A stretch of 64,000 bases of DNA from Rhizobium leguminosarum bv. trifolii WSM2297 (GTDB taxonomy: Bacteria > Pseudomonadota > Alphaproteobacteria > Rhizobiales > Rhizobiaceae), in the NCBI RefSeq assembly GCF_000271845.1, contig NZ_JH719395.1:1136466-1200465 (forward strand), given 5' to 3'. Each line of letters starts with the position of its first letter. The first letter of the stretch is position 1. The notes under the pieces are model-generated. The model had not been told where the DNA came from and did no database searches. It worked only from the letters and a program-made list of their open reading frames with translations. A program made the position numbers and the translations under genes. Shown one piece after another: positions 26,944 to 35,513 of the stretch.

Positions 26944-28011
26944 ATGAATACGGCTGTCGCGCCCAAGGTGCAGGTTCCCGACGTAGCGGGCCAGATCACC
27001 TATGCCATGCGCTCGATGGGCGTTGCGCCGATACCGCGCAATTACGAACTCTTCTACGAGGCCTATATCGGCTCCAATCCGACCCTCACCCGCGAGCTCG
27101 CGGCGCTCGGCGCCCAGGCCACGCAGGCCGAACTCGACGCGCTCGGCGCGCAATATTTTACCAGCAATCCGGCCCGTGTCGTCGACGACGCCCATAGCCG
27201 CATATCAGGCGAACTGGATGGCCTGTTGCGCATCCTGAGACAGGAACAGAGTTCGCTGGAAAGCTATACAAGACTGCTCGGCGAGACCCATAAGCGTATC
27301 ACCTCGAAGAGCAATGCCAGCGTCGAATTGATCGAAAACGCCATCGAACTTTTGAGCCAGGCGACCGGCGACACCATGGCGCATGGCGAACGCACAGTCG
27401 AGGACGTCGTCCAGCGCTCGCAGGAGATGGATCAGGTCCGCAAGGAACTCGACGAATACAAGCGCATCGCCAACACCGATTCGCTGACGCGCCTTTCCAA
27501 CCGCCGCGCCTTCGACGAGCGCCTGGCCGCCGTCTTCAACAATCCCGGCATGCGGCCCGTGACGGCGCTGCTGCTCGCCGACATCGACAACTTCAAGAAG
27601 ATCAACGACACCTACGGCCATCCGGTCGGCGACAAGATCCTCGCCACCGTCGCCTCGGTGATCCGCAGCAACGTCAGGCGCGACGTCTTCGTCGCCCGCG
27701 CCGGCGGCGAGGAATTCGCCCTCATCATCGACGGCAATACACCGGAGGAAATCACGGCGATCGCCGAGCGCATCCGCCGCACGCTGGAAACGACGCCGTT
27801 CAAGAATTCCCGCACGCGGGTGAATTACGGTCCGATCACCGTGTCGATCGGCATCTGCATGGCCTCCAGCGCAGAGGATGCCGGCGAACTCTACAGCAAG
27901 ACCGACATCGCCCTTTACGGCGCCAAGAATGCCGGCCGCAACTGCACCATCCTCTATCAGGACGGCATGCAGAAGGATTTCACCAAAAGCTGGCTGATTT
28001 ACAAGAGCTGA
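26944..28011 (+). CDS. diguanylate cyclase (GGDEF) with N-terminal regulatory region
   Basis: Makes cyclic di-GMP from two GTP, controlling the switch between motility and attachment. The 355 residues have a 170-residue helical, soluble amino-terminal part with no PAS, receiver or membrane segment that I can see, then the cyclase domain with LSNRRAFDERL, ADIDNFKKINDTYGHPVGDK and ARAGGEEFALI, an intact GGEEF active site. No clear RxxD inhibitory site stands in the usual place before it. TGAGGAGT lies upstream of ATG 26944. It is monocistronic. Confidence 0.95.
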   Translation: MNTAVAPKVQVPDVAGQITYAMRSMGVAPIPRNYELFYEAYIGSNPTLTRELAALGAQATQAELDALGAQYFTSNPARVVDDAHSRISGELDGLLRILRQEQSSLESYTRLLGETHKRITSKSNASVELIENAIELLSQATGDTMAHGERTVEDVVQRSQEMDQVRKELDEYKRIANTDSLTRLSNRRAFDERLAAVFNNPGMRPVTALLLADIDNFKKINDTYGHPVGDKILATVASVIRSNVRRDVFVARAGGEEFALIIDGNTPEEITAIAERIRRTLETTPFKNSRTRVNYGPITVSIGICMASSAEDAGELYSKTDIALYGAKNAGRNCTILYQDGMQKDFTKSWLIYKS

Positions 28012-28035
28012 GGCAATTCCGCGCCACGGGCCGCT

Positions 28036-28647
28036 TTACCACATCGTCTTCGCCGCGCGTCCGGGCCATTCCCGGTCGTAGGTTTCCTGGTCGAAATCGG
28101 CAACGGCGGCCTTCAGCATCTGTCCCGGGCTCGGCAGGCCCGCCGGATCGGCGAAGTGCGCGGCATTCCAGAGCTCCGCACGCATCACCGCCCGCGCGCA
28201 CTGGAAATAGACCTCGTCGATCGAAATCACCACGACGGTGCGCGGATGTTTGCCGTCCATCTCGAAACTTGAAAGCAGCACGGCATCGTCGGAGACGACG
28301 CCGCGGCCGTTGATGCGCATCGTCGTATTCGAGCCGGGGATCAGGAACATCAGTGCCAGCCGGGGATCGCGCACGATATTGGAAAGCGAATCGACGCGGT
28401 TGTTGCCGCGCCAGTCCGGCAGGTGCAGCGTCGCGTCGTCGACGACGCGCACCACGCCGCCGAGATCGCCGCGCGGTGAACAGTCGAGCCCCTCCGGCCC
28501 GACGGTCGCAAGTGCTGCGAAGGGCGAGATCTCGATCATCTCCCGATAGAGCGGCGTCAGTTGCTTTGTCACCTTGTCGACCGAGGCCTGCGATAGCCCG
28601 GCGCCATAGATCGTATTGAGTTCGTCGATGTTGCTGATGATTTTCAT
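28036..28647 (-). CDS. pyridoxamine 5'-phosphate oxidase-like FMN-binding protein
   Basis: A 203-residue split-barrel flavin protein: LTPLYREMIEISPFAALATV and GLDCSPRGDLGGVVRVVDD begin the barrel, followed by LPDWRGNNRVDSLSNIVRDP and LMFLIPGSNTTMRINGRGVV, the flavin-binding pattern of the PPOX superfamily. The C-terminal EVYFQCARAVMRAELW belongs to the MSMEG_1061-like subfamily. It is not PdxH itself, which has a different tail. Substrate unknown. It is convergent with the diguanylate cyclase gene. Confidence 0.88.
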   Translation of the reverse strand: MKIISNIDELNTIYGAGLSQASVDKVTKQLTPLYREMIEISPFAALATVGPEGLDCSPRGDLGGVVRVVDDATLHLPDWRGNNRVDSLSNIVRDPRLALMFLIPGSNTTMRINGRGVVSDDAVLLSSFEMDGKHPRTVVVISIDEVYFQCARAVMRAELWNAAHFADPAGLPSPGQMLKAAVADFDQETYDREWPGRAAKTMW

Positions 28648-28683
28648 AAGGCGTCCCGCCGCGGCTTGATCTTGCGACGGACG

Positions 28684-29664
28684 CTACAATGCCGCGCGCC
28701 GCGCCGGAAGCTCAAAAAACGGAATGATCTCCGCATCTTTTTTGATGCTTTCGCAGGCAGCACCCGCTTCGCTTAGATCGCCCGCCAGAAATGCCGCGAT
28801 CGCGGCAAGGACAGGGACCGCGGCGACGATCCGCCGATGGCCGAAGCCATTCGCCCAGAACAGCCGGACATTCCCGCCCGCCGCGCCATAACGCCTGGCA
28901 TGGGCCGGCGACACCTCCTTGTCGTCCTCGGCGTGAATGACCAGCACCGGCCGGCCGATGGCGCCGGCGGTGTTGCCGGCGTCGAACGCGTCAAGTCTCC
29001 GACCGGTGACGCGGTGAACCTCATTCTCCAGCGCCGCCTGCGCGGCAGGGCGAAGACCGATCATCCGGCCGAAATCGGTAAACAGCCAGCGCATCTCGCT
29101 CGGCGCGCCGATCAGCACCAGCCGCTCGCAGGTAACAGGGGCCACACCGGCCAGCAGGCCTGATGCCGCCACCATCAGCGCCGCACCGCCGAAGGAATGG
29201 CCGATCACAGCATCGAAAGCGCCGAAGCGCTCTTCGGCAGCGGCAATCGCCCCGACCGCAAGCCCCATATGCAGGAAACGCCCGCCCGCGCCTCCGTGAC
29301 CGGGAAAATCGAGCGCCACCACCTCGGCACCGGTCGCCGAAAGCATCGAAATGAGCTCGGCCATATATTCCGCGCTCGAACCCCAGCCGTGTGTCACCAG
29401 GAAGCGCTTGCGTTTGCCCCGCGCCCCGCCGTTAAGCCGATAGGCATGGGCTTTCGCTCCGCCGGCAAGCGTGAGGGTGAAACGTTCGGCCCCGGCAAGC
29501 CGGGCCGCGCCCGCCGCATGCGCCGCCTTCGCCCTTGCTCCCTTCGGCCGCGGCGACGGTGTGCGGCAGAACAGCCGGAACGCCGCCCTGCCCGCCAGAT
29601 CAGGCGAAACCGCCTGCAGAGCCGAAAACCCGAGACGGGTGACCTCAAGCGCAAAATTTGCCAT
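28684..29664 (-). CDS. alpha/beta-hydrolase
   Basis: A 326-residue soluble hydrolase: the oxyanion strand region LVTHGWGSSAEYMAELI, nucleophile elbow GHSFGGAALM with the catalytic Ser, an acid in HAEDDKEVSP and the final His in GFGHRRIVAAVP. Substrate unknown. It is divergent from a MarR regulator across a 47-base gap that holds a perfect inverted repeat, so this gene is probably the regulator's target. Two short Lys/Glu-rich stretches end the protein. Confidence 0.9.
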   Translation of the reverse strand: MANFALEVTRLGFSALQAVSPDLAGRAAFRLFCRTPSPRPKGARAKAAHAAGAARLAGAERFTLTLAGGAKAHAYRLNGGARGKRKRFLVTHGWGSSAEYMAELISMLSATGAEVVALDFPGHGGAGGRFLHMGLAVGAIAAAEERFGAFDAVIGHSFGGAALMVAASGLLAGVAPVTCERLVLIGAPSEMRWLFTDFGRMIGLRPAAQAALENEVHRVTGRRLDAFDAGNTAGAIGRPVLVIHAEDDKEVSPAHARRYGAAGGNVRLFWANGFGHRRIVAAVPVLAAIAAFLAGDLSEAGAACESIKKDAEIIPFFELPARRAAL

Positions 29665-29682
29665 AGTGAGAATCCAAAAGAC

Positions 29683-29698
29683 TGTTCAACACTGAACA
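29683..29698. promoter_or_regulatory. palindromic operator of the MarR regulator
   Basis: TGTTCA-ACAC-TGAACA is a perfect 6-bp inverted repeat with a 4-base spacer between the divergent hydrolase and MarR genes. Its size and place suit a MarR dimer. A further TGAACA overlaps the regulator's start codon (29713-29718), possibly a second half-site. Confidence 0.65.
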
Positions 29699-29711
29699 AT
29701 AAAGTACAACG

Positions 29712-30179
29712 ATGAACAAAAATCAATCCCTTCCCTGGGATCATCCGCGTTTTCGCAGCTGGATCGCGGTGGCGCGCGCCTGCCAGCTGATGCAGCAATC
29801 GCTGTCCCGCTCGCTTGCCGAACTCGATATCAAGCCGCCGCACCTCGATATCCTGGTCAATCTCTACCGTTTCGAAGGCATTTCGCAGCAGGAACTGGCC
29901 CGCAAGCTGCTCGTCGGCCGCTCCAATATGAGCATGCTGTTGCCGCAGATGGAAAAACGCGGGCTGATCGAGCGGCGCGGCGATGAACGAGACAAGCGCG
30001 TGCTGCGCCTCTATCTTACCGGCGAAGGCCGCAGGCTGACCGAGGCGGCGATGGCGATCCAGACCGATCTCATCGAACGCACGCTCTCCGACGAACCGAT
30101 CGAACAATGCATGGCGACCGCCACCTCGATGGAGCGCATCGTCACTATCCTGCTCAAGGATCTCAGCGACGAGGATTGA
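29712..30179 (+). CDS. MarR-family transcriptional regulator
   Basis: A 155-residue winged-helix regulator: helices LARKLLVGRSNMSMLLPQME and the wing RRGDERDKRVLRLYLTGEG are the MarR DNA-binding core. It probably represses itself and the divergent hydrolase through the TGTTCA-N4-TGAACA site. Start ATG 29712; the sequence before it contains that site instead of a strong ribosome site. The inducing ligand is unknown. Confidence 0.93.
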   Translation: MNKNQSLPWDHPRFRSWIAVARACQLMQQSLSRSLAELDIKPPHLDILVNLYRFEGISQQELARKLLVGRSNMSMLLPQMEKRGLIERRGDERDKRVLRLYLTGEGRRLTEAAMAIQTDLIERTLSDEPIEQCMATATSMERIVTILLKDLSDED

Positions 30180-30182
30180 TGA

Positions 30183-31370
30183 TCAATGCAGCGTCGGCGC
30201 TGCCGCCGTACCGGTCAGCGAGCGGTATTCCCAGGCAGCGACGATGATCAGCACCAGCGTCGCCAGAATGCCCAGCAGATAGATCTCGATGAAGGGCGCT
30301 GCGAAGGCAAACAGGATCAGCAACACCAGGCCGGCAAGATGCGACAGCGGCAGCCGGCCGCTGGTCGCGCCCTTGAACCAGAGATTGCCGATCAGGAACA
30401 GCCCGGAGCCGCCGAGCACCGCCGCAGCAATGCCGAGATCGCCGGTCTCGTGCGGATGCGAGAACATGAACTCGACCGCCACCGCATGCACGATAATGCC
30501 GGCGAGGATCGGGATATGCCCGTAGGTGAAGGCCTGCCGCGCCAAGCTCCCCGGCGTCGCCTCATGTTCGATTCGGTGAGCGGCACGCTGGTGGCCGAAG
30601 CGGAAATACAGCCACCACATGGCGACCGTGCCGACGAAGCCGGTGACGAAGACGATGCCGGTCAGCCCTGAAACCGGCAGCTCCGAAAAGGTGCGGCCGG
30701 AAACCAGGATCGCCTCGCCGAGGCAGATGATGACGAAGAGCGCGCAGCGCTCGGCCATATGCGCGCCAGAAACATCCCAGTCACTTGGCCTCGAGCGGCC
30801 AAGCCCCGGCATGGCAAAACCTGCGGCCGGCCCGGCATATTCGATGGTGAGCGCGATCACCCAGGCGATCAGCCGGGCCTCATGCTCGAGCAGCCCGCCG
30901 GCAATCCAGAAGACGGCGGCCACTGCGAGCCAGGTGGTGATCCGGATGAAATTCAGCGTATTGGCGCGGTCGACGCGCGTCATTGCATAGGTGGCAAACA
31001 GCGAGCGCCCGACCTGCATCGCCACATAGGCGCCGGCAAAGAGCAGCCCCTTGTCGCCGAAGGCTTCGGGAATGGAGGCCGACAGCAACAGCCCGAGCAT
31101 CATCAGCGCCACCAGCATGCCGCGCACCGGCATCTTGTCCGGATCGAGCCAGTTCGTCACCCAGGTGGTGAAGATCCACACCCACCAGACGGCAAAGGTC
31201 ATCAGCGCCGCTTCGGCCGCACCGAGCGGCGTATAATGGGCGGCAAGCGCATGCGACAGCTGCGAGATCGAAAAGACAAACACCAGGTCGAAGAACAGCT
31301 CAAGGAAGGTCACCTTGTTGCCGCTCGCACTCCCCTTGGCGCGCAGCCAGTTCTTTCCCGTTTTCGTCAT
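30183..31370 (-). CDS. low-temperature-requirement A (LtrA) family membrane protein
   Basis: A 395-residue protein with about ten membrane helices. The opening KVTFLELFFDLVFVFSISQL and the paired WWVWIFTTWVTNWLDP are the LtrA signature, named from a Listeria protein needed for growth in the cold; the biochemical role is unknown. It is convergent with the MarR gene, three bases apart, and divergent from nothing on its own side. Confidence 0.92.
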   Translation of the reverse strand: MTKTGKNWLRAKGSASGNKVTFLELFFDLVFVFSISQLSHALAAHYTPLGAAEAALMTFAVWWVWIFTTWVTNWLDPDKMPVRGMLVALMMLGLLLSASIPEAFGDKGLLFAGAYVAMQVGRSLFATYAMTRVDRANTLNFIRITTWLAVAAVFWIAGGLLEHEARLIAWVIALTIEYAGPAAGFAMPGLGRSRPSDWDVSGAHMAERCALFVIICLGEAILVSGRTFSELPVSGLTGIVFVTGFVGTVAMWWLYFRFGHQRAAHRIEHEATPGSLARQAFTYGHIPILAGIIVHAVAVEFMFSHPHETGDLGIAAAVLGGSGLFLIGNLWFKGATSGRLPLSHLAGLVLLILFAFAAPFIEIYLLGILATLVLIIVAAWEYRSLTGTAAAPTLH

Positions 31371-31406
31371 ATCGCCCCCGATACTTATAAAATTTCAGCG
31401 TGAGCG

Positions 31407-31781
31407 TCAGCGCGGCTTTTCCGCCGTGTCGCGGCTCATGCCCTTTTCGCTGAGTTCATCCTCATAGGCCGAAAACAGCTCAGCGCCCCGTTCGCCGAGT
31501 TCGCGCAGATAGGTCCAGGTGTAGATGCCGGTATCGTGCATGTCGTCGAAACCGATCCTCACCGCATAATTGCCGGTCGGCATCATCGAAATGATCGCGA
31601 CGTTGCGCTTGCCTGGCACCGTCACCTTCTGCCCCGGCCCATGCCCCTGCACCTCGGCCGAGGGCGACAGCACGCGCAGCATCTCGGCCGAGAGGTCGTA
31701 GCTCTGGCCGTCGTTGAAGGTCACCACCAGCCGCTGCCTGTCTTTCGAGACGCGGAGTTCGCTCGGCCAGATATCGCTCAT
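31407..31781 (-). CDS. DUF971 protein
   Basis: A 124-residue protein matching the DUF971 fold, the amino-terminal zinc-ribbon-like region of gamma-butyrobetaine hydroxylases that also exists alone next to Mrp/ApbC or moa genes: WPSELRVSKDRQRLVVTFND at the start, YAVRIGFDDMHDTGIYTW and YLRELGE near the end. ATG 31781 has GAGGGTG eight bases upstream. It is divergent from moaA, across about 170 bases, which may hint at a link with iron-sulfur or molybdopterin metabolism. Confidence 0.88.
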   Translation of the reverse strand: MSDIWPSELRVSKDRQRLVVTFNDGQSYDLSAEMLRVLSPSAEVQGHGPGQKVTVPGKRNVAIISMMPTGNYAVRIGFDDMHDTGIYTWTYLRELGERGAELFSAYEDELSEKGMSRDTAEKPR

Positions 31782-31954
31782 CTCTATCACCCTCATTCTC
31801 TTGGAGAAGTAGGCGTTCGTCTTTTTCGAGGCAAGCGTAAATTAGCGTGGACGAAATCCGTTTCCCTTGACGGCGCAATCACATATGCACACATAGAAAG
31901 ATATCGCTTGAAAATCCGGTCTGGCGCGCTTCAGATCCGCTCGCGGAGGAATTG

Positions 31955-33001
31955 GTGAATACGAGAATCGGAACGATAGGCAATGCATCGCTGCTGGCGG
32001 CGGATGCACATCCGATGATCGACCCTTTCGGCCGGGCCGTCACCTATCTCCGCGTCTCCGTTACCGACCGCTGCGATTTCCGCTGCACCTATTGCATGGC
32101 CGAGAACATGACCTTCCTGCCGAAGAAGGACCTGTTGACGCTCGAAGAGCTTGATCGGGTCTGTTCCGCCTTCATCGCCAAGGGCGTGAAGAAGATCAGG
32201 CTGACCGGCGGCGAGCCGCTGGTGCGCAAGAACATCATGTATCTGGTGCGCCAGCTCGGCCAAAAGATCGGTTCCGGCCTCGACGAGCTGACGCTGACCA
32301 CCAACGGTTCGCAGCTCGCCCGCCATGCCGAGGAGCTTTATGATTGCGGCGTGCGCCGCATCAACGTCTCGCTCGATACGCTCGATCCCGACAAATTCCG
32401 CAAGATCACCCGCTGGGGCGATTTCGCCAAGGTCATGGAAGGCATCGACGCCGCGCAAAAGGCCGGGCTGAAGATCAAGCTCAATGCCGTGGCGCTGAAG
32501 GATTTCAACGAGGCCGAGATGCCCGATCTCCTGCGTTTTGCCCATGGCCGCGGCATGGATCTGACCGTCATCGAAACCATGCCGATGGGCGAGATCGAAG
32601 AAGACCGCACCGACCAGTACCTGCCACTCTCCAAGCTGCGCGCCGACCTCGAAGACCAGTTCACCCTCACTGATATCGACTATCAGACCGGCGGCCCGGC
32701 ACGTTACGTCAGGGTCGCAGAAACCGGCGGCCGCCTCGGCTTTATCACGCCGATGACCCATAATTTCTGCGAAAGCTGCAACCGCGTCCGCCTCACCTGC
32801 ACCGGCACGCTCTACATGTGCCTCGGCCAGAACGACGCCGCCGACCTGCGTTCAGCCCTGCGCGCCACCGAAGACGACGCCCTCCTCCTCACCGCCATCG
32901 ACGAAGCCATCACCCGCAAGCCGAAGGGCCACGACTTCATCATCGACCGCACCCATAACCGCCCGGCCGTGGCCAGGCATATGAGTGTTACGGGGGGGTG
33001 A
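31955..33001 (+). CDS. moaA: GTP 3',8-cyclase (molybdenum cofactor synthesis)
   Basis: Radical-SAM enzyme that turns GTP into the 8-cyclo precursor for cyclic pyranopterin, the first step to molybdopterin. 348 residues from GTG 31955, five bases after GGAGGA (TTG 31952 is too close). The first 4Fe-4S site is CDFRCTYC, the second [12 protein letters not shown], and the protein ends in the conserved Gly-Gly (SVTGG) used for activity. No other moa gene is adjacent; mobA-mobB are 17 kb away in the window. Confidence 0.97.
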   Translation: MNTRIGTIGNASLLAADAHPMIDPFGRAVTYLRVSVTDRCDFRCTYCMAENMTFLPKKDLLTLEELDRVCSAFIAKGVKKIRLTGGEPLVRKNIMYLVRQLGQKIGSGLDELTLTTNGSQLARHAEELYDCGVRRINVSLDTLDPDKFRKITRWGDFAKVMEGIDAAQKAGLKIKLNAVALKDFNEAEMPDLLRFAHGRGMDLTVIETMPMGEIEEDRTDQYLPLSKLRADLEDQFTLTDIDYQTGGPARYVRVAETGGRLGFITPMTHNFCESCNRVRLTCTGTLYMCLGQNDAADLRSALRATEDDALLLTAIDEAITRKPKGHDFIIDRTHNRPAVARHMSVTGG

Positions 33002-33469
33002 GGCCCGGTCCCCGCAAAGCGGGGAGCGATCGATCCAGTGAATCGATCGCAGGGCCGAACGCCCTGAGCCCAAGCGAAGGGCCGGGATACGGTGCGGCTT
33101 GCTCCCTGCTGCAGCACAGCGGCCAAAGAGAGCCTGACGATGAGGAGGGTTGGAGGATGCCGCACCCCAGTAAGAGGCGCTGGCGGATGCCACACCCCCC
33201 TCTGCCCTGCCGGGCATCTCCCCCACAAGGGGAGAGATCGGATGGGCGCAACGGCTTCCCCAAACAATGACGGATCGGTATGCCGCGCGTCGGTAGAGCG
33301 GGATCGACGGTCCAACCTCCTGCCGATCTCCCTCCTTGTGGGGGAGATGCCCGGCAGGGCAGAGGGGGTATCCCACGGTGAAACCTTGAACTAAGTTGTG
33401 CCGCCAGATGCGCCGGCGTCGTATGCATGCAAGGAACAGGTTGCAGCAGGTCGCGGGCACTCGGCGCAA
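33002..33469. repeat. repeat-filled intergenic region with palindromes and long inverted-repeat element, copy 2
   Basis: No gene is supported in these 468 bases. CCCCGC-AAA-GCGGGG (33010-33024) and GCGATCGAT-CCAGTGA-ATCGATCGC (33026-33050) are perfect hairpins just after moaA and may end its transcript. From 33187 to 33375 lies the second copy of the long inverted-repeat element, with arms containing TGCCC-TGCC-GGGCA and CATCTCCCCCACAAGG. Confidence 0.85.
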
Positions 33470-34255
33470 TCACCCAGGCTTACGCGCACAAATCGCAAAC
33501 CGATCCTGCACCATCCGCTCGAGCCCCCTCAGCAACGGCATCTTGCGCGCCTGCGCCCAGTGAATGTCGCCAAGCTTGCGATCGACCACAATGTCCACGA
33601 AACCGGCCTTGCGCAAAAGATCGACGATCGCTTCGGCCGGCATCTCCTTGGCAAAGTGCACGCGGGAACGGATCTTCTGGTGCCGCGCCATCATCTCCGG
33701 CGACATATGGCTTGCCGCCGGCTTGCCGGTCAGCCTCGTCCAGAGCTTCTGCAGACCCTTGACCCAGGTCTCCTTGCCCATATTGCCGTCGACGATCAGC
33801 ACCTTTCCGCCCGGCTTCAGCACCGCGAACCATTCCTTGAAGGCCGATGCCGGGTCCACCAGTGTCCAGACGAGATGCCGGTTGGTAATGGCGTCGTAGC
33901 TGTCCCGCGGCTCCATCGTGTTTTCGGCGTCGCCGGAAACGAAGCGGATATCGGTGCCGCGCTTCTTCGCCTTGGCGCGCGCCTGCGCCAGCATCGCATC
34001 CGACCAGTCGAGCCCGGTGACCTTGAAGCCGACATCATGCATCAGATGCGAGATGACGGCGGTGCCGCAGGCCACATCGAGCAGCGGGCGCCCTTGCCCC
34101 TCGCCGAGATGCTTTCTGATCAGCCGCTGCCAGCCCTTCCGTTCGCCTTCCGAAAAAATTTCATGGCCGACGCTCTGGTCGAAGGTATCAGCCCGTTCCG
34201 ACCAGAAGTCGCGGATTTCGTCACGGATGGAGTAGTTTGTATTCATGGAATTCAT
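33470..34255 (-). CDS. class I SAM-dependent methyltransferase
   Basis: A 261-residue methyltransferase with motif I LLDVACGTAVISHLM, motif II GLDWSDAMLAQA and a later FVSGDAENTMEPRDSYD. ATG 34255 is preferred over nearby ATG 34246 and GTG 34264, with GGGGTG upstream. It is divergent from a siderophore-type ABC importer across about 115 bases that hold a TGA-N9-TCA iron box, so it may modify the metal chelate or its precursor, or simply share iron control. The substrate is not predictable from the motifs. Confidence 0.9.
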   Translation of the reverse strand: MNSMNTNYSIRDEIRDFWSERADTFDQSVGHEIFSEGERKGWQRLIRKHLGEGQGRPLLDVACGTAVISHLMHDVGFKVTGLDWSDAMLAQARAKAKKRGTDIRFVSGDAENTMEPRDSYDAITNRHLVWTLVDPASAFKEWFAVLKPGGKVLIVDGNMGKETWVKGLQKLWTRLTGKPAASHMSPEMMARHQKIRSRVHFAKEMPAEAIVDLLRKAGFVDIVVDRKLGDIHWAQARKMPLLRGLERMVQDRFAICARKPG

Positions 34256-34307
34256 CGCAGGCACCCCGGCAGTGGATCAGTTTGGAAACGCTCTAAAACA
34301 TATAACT

Positions 34308-34322
34308 TGATTCATAAAGTCA
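34308..34322. promoter_or_regulatory. candidate RirA/iron-responsive operator
   Basis: TGATTCATAAAGTCA fits the TGA-N9-TCA iron-responsive operator bound by the rhizobial iron regulator RirA, and lies in an AT-rich patch between the divergent methyltransferase and ABC importer genes. The match is short, so chance is possible, but position and context (iron-type importer) support it. Confidence 0.5.
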
Positions 34323-34370
34323 TATTTCTTATGGCTGCGGACATTATTCAGACCTCGGGGAAATTTCCAG

Positions 34371-35507
34371 ATGAATTTCGTGAAAATATTGGCAGTCTCG
34401 GCAGCTGCGCTTGCCGGCTTGATGCCGCTTTCGGCTTGGGCGCAATCCTTCACCATCAAGGATGTGGCAGGCCGCGAAGTGAGCTTCGATAAGCCGGTCG
34501 AACGTGTGATCCTTGGGGAGGGCCGCATGCTCTATGCGGTCGCCCCGATCGAGAAGGAAGATCCGTTCGCCAAGATCGTCGGCTGGCGCAACGATCTCTG
34601 GACCACCGACAAGGATGGCTTCAATGCCTATGTCGAGAAGTTTCCAAAGGGCAAGGACCTGCCCTTCCTCGGCAATCTGACTGACGGCACGCTGCAGACC
34701 GAAACGGTCGTCAAGCTGCATCCCGATGTGCTGCTGCTGCCGATCGGCAACAAGACGGCGGCCGACGAGGTGAAGCTCGAAGAGATGCTCGCCGGCATCG
34801 GCGTCAAGATCGTCTATATCGATTTCCGCGAGCACATTCTCGCCAACACCGAGCCGAGCCTGAAGATCCTCGGCAAGCTCTTCGGCCATGAGGATCGCGC
34901 CGAAGCCGTTGCCAGCTTCTGGAAAGAACAGATGGCGCGCGTGACCGACAAGTTGAAGACCGCCAATCCGCCGAAACCTGACGTTTTCATGTACCGCGCC
35001 GCGGGACTGGTGGATTGCTGCGGCACGTTCGGCCCCGATAATTTCGGCATGATGGTCGATTGGGCCGGCGGCCACAATCTCGGCTCCGATTTCCTGCCGG
35101 GTTATACCGGCTCGATCAATGCCGAACAGGTCGTCGCCTCCAATCCGGACGTCATCGTCGTCACCGGCTCCAACTGGAGCCAGACCAAGGATGCCAAGGA
35201 CTTCGTCAATGTCGGTCCGAACGCAGCCGCAACCTTCGGCGACAGCCGCAAAGCGCTGATCACGCTGATGGAAAACCCCGCCTTCACCGGCTCCAGGGCG
35301 GTTGCCGGCGGCAATGTCCATGCGATCTGGCACCAGTTCTATACCAGCCCCTACCAGTTCGTCGCCGTCCAGCAGCTGGCCAAGTGGTTCCACCCGAACC
35401 TCTTTGCCGATCTCGATCCGGATGCCACCTTCAAGGAATTCCACGAGAAATTCCTGCCGGTCGCCTATCAGCCGGGTTACTGGGTCGACGCCAAGGCGGG
35501 CAAGTAA
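34371..35507 (+). CDS. iron-siderophore-type ABC importer, binding protein
   Basis: Periplasmic metal-chelate receptor of the FhuD/BtuF class. 378 residues: signal peptide (LAVSAAALAGLMPLSAWAQ), then FTIKDVAGREVSFDKPVERV, the typical first strand of this class, and VVKLHPDVLLLPIGN. Domain two contains VDCCGTFGPDNFGMMVDWAG and HQFYTSPYQFVAVQQLAKWF. It heads a three-gene operon with permease and ATPase. The ligand could be a siderophore, heme or cobalamin; context favours iron. Confidence 0.92.
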   Translation: MNFVKILAVSAAALAGLMPLSAWAQSFTIKDVAGREVSFDKPVERVILGEGRMLYAVAPIEKEDPFAKIVGWRNDLWTTDKDGFNAYVEKFPKGKDLPFLGNLTDGTLQTETVVKLHPDVLLLPIGNKTAADEVKLEEMLAGIGVKIVYIDFREHILANTEPSLKILGKLFGHEDRAEAVASFWKEQMARVTDKLKTANPPKPDVFMYRAAGLVDCCGTFGPDNFGMMVDWAGGHNLGSDFLPGYTGSINAEQVVASNPDVIVVTGSNWSQTKDAKDFVNVGPNAAATFGDSRKALITLMENPAFTGSRAVAGGNVHAIWHQFYTSPYQFVAVQQLAKWFHPNLFADLDPDATFKEFHEKFLPVAYQPGYWVDAKAGK

Positions 35508-35513
35508 TCCCCG

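Noticed and set aside
33092..33394. ORFs of about 100 codons in the repeat region after moaA
   Set aside because: They consist of the inverted-repeat element itself and differ between copies by frame.
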